A DNA stretch of 64,000 bases, taken from positions 1 to 64,000 of the forward strand of contig RDZD01000013.1 of the NCBI GenBank assembly GCA_004293815.1, read 5' to 3'. This document shows positions 63,825 through 64,000 of this stretch, piece by piece. Both the position numbers and the translations under genes were made by a program. The stretch's first letter is position 1. The number at the start of each line of letters is the position of its first letter. The notes under the pieces are model-generated. The model was not told where the DNA came from and ran no database searches. It saw only the letters and a list, made by a program, of their open reading frames with translations. Source of the DNA: Cytophagales bacterium. Its GTDB lineage: Bacteria; Bacteroidota; Bacteroidia; Cytophagales; Bernardetiaceae.

Positions 63825-64000
63825 ATGTTTTTGAGAAGTTTACTCCTTTCTTTCTTCTTGTTAGGGCTTTTGTGGCCTGCAAACGCACAAGATGACCTCC
63901 CGTCTTTGGACAGTGTCAAGATTTTGCTCACCGACCCCACGATTCAACTAGAGTGTACTGATGCCATCAACGCTTTGTATAACTTTGAGTTTCAAAAGGC
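63825..64000 (+). CDS. Secreted protein, truncated by the window edge
   Basis: Fifty-eight codons are visible from the ATG at 63825. They encode a signal peptide (MFLRSLLLSFFLLGLLWPAN, cleavage after AQ) and the beginning of a mature domain with ECTDAINALYNFEFQKA, which looks like the first helix of a TPR-type repeat. The rest lies beyond the window, so the function cannot be judged. Confidence 0.6.
   Translation, partial: MFLRSLLLSFFLLGLLWPANAQDDLPSLDSVKILLTDPTIQLECTDAINALYNFEFQK

Overview
The window comes from a Bacteroidota chromosome, most likely a gliding or surface-active member of the Cytophagales. The evidence is: secreted proteins with type IX secretion (T9SS) C-terminal domains of both type A and type B; MenB for menaquinone; many lipoproteins with LxxC lipoboxes; DUF3857, DUF1573, DUF5522, BatD and DUF58 proteins typical of the phylum; and promoter -7 boxes of the form TAnnTTTG in place of sigma70 boxes. 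Shine-Dalgarno sequences are weak or absent. I see no plasmid, prophage, insertion sequence, tRNA, rRNA or CRISPR array. It is mostly housekeeping DNA with scattered surface and envelope genes.

Layout. 0-3 kb: a lipoprotein gene whose signal peptide is built from ten TTCT repeats and is out of frame as assembled, an outer-membrane barrel-like protein, and a GC-rich structured intergenic region. 3-9 kb: nuoD, a glycosyltransferase, a TlpA-like thioredoxin, a serine hydrolase, and a cupin/metallo-hydrolase pair. 9-14 kb: a minus-strand block with a lipoprotein carrying a heme-like motif, menB, an exported pirin and an M14 peptidase. 14-25 kb: a MaoC dehydratase, a TerB-like membrane protein with a glycosyltransferase, ftsK without its gamma domain, a radical SAM protein, a bacilliredoxin, ffh, a bifunctional nuclease, yicC and tsaB. 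25-31 kb: a large T9SS type A beta-helix protein, a DUF3857/transglutaminase protein, DUF1573 and DUF5522. 31-36.7 kb: a lipoprotein, a tubulin/FtsZ-like GGTG protein, a RibD-like reductase and an SDR/glycosyltransferase/carrier-like operon. 37-45 kb: pruA, SDR, DUF58 and lipoprotein in a row, then nuoM, class I aldolase and a PrxQ peroxidase. 45-54 kb: a PurF-like enzyme, a WG-repeat protein, an OmpL47-like protein and a TPR/SpoIIE phosphatase. 54-64 kb: MscS, FtsH, BatD, HutI, a lipoprotein, a type B T9SS protein, a PLD-like protein and the start of a secreted protein cut by the window edge.

The genes support aerobic menaquinone respiration (complex I subunits, MenB), amino-acid use (PruA, HutI), membrane quality control (FtsH, Ffh, MscS, Bat proteins) and a T9SS-dressed surface. 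Genes that are usually clustered stand alone here (nuoD, nuoM, DUF58 and batD, hutI), so operons appear broken up.

The strongest unusual signals are the TTCT contingency-type tract at 72-111, the orphan tubulin-like GGTG protein at 32365-33987, and the FtsK without a gamma domain. Start codons were often moved inside the longest open frame, because a TAnnTTTG box or terminator overlaps the upstream start, or because the family's usual N-terminus begins later.
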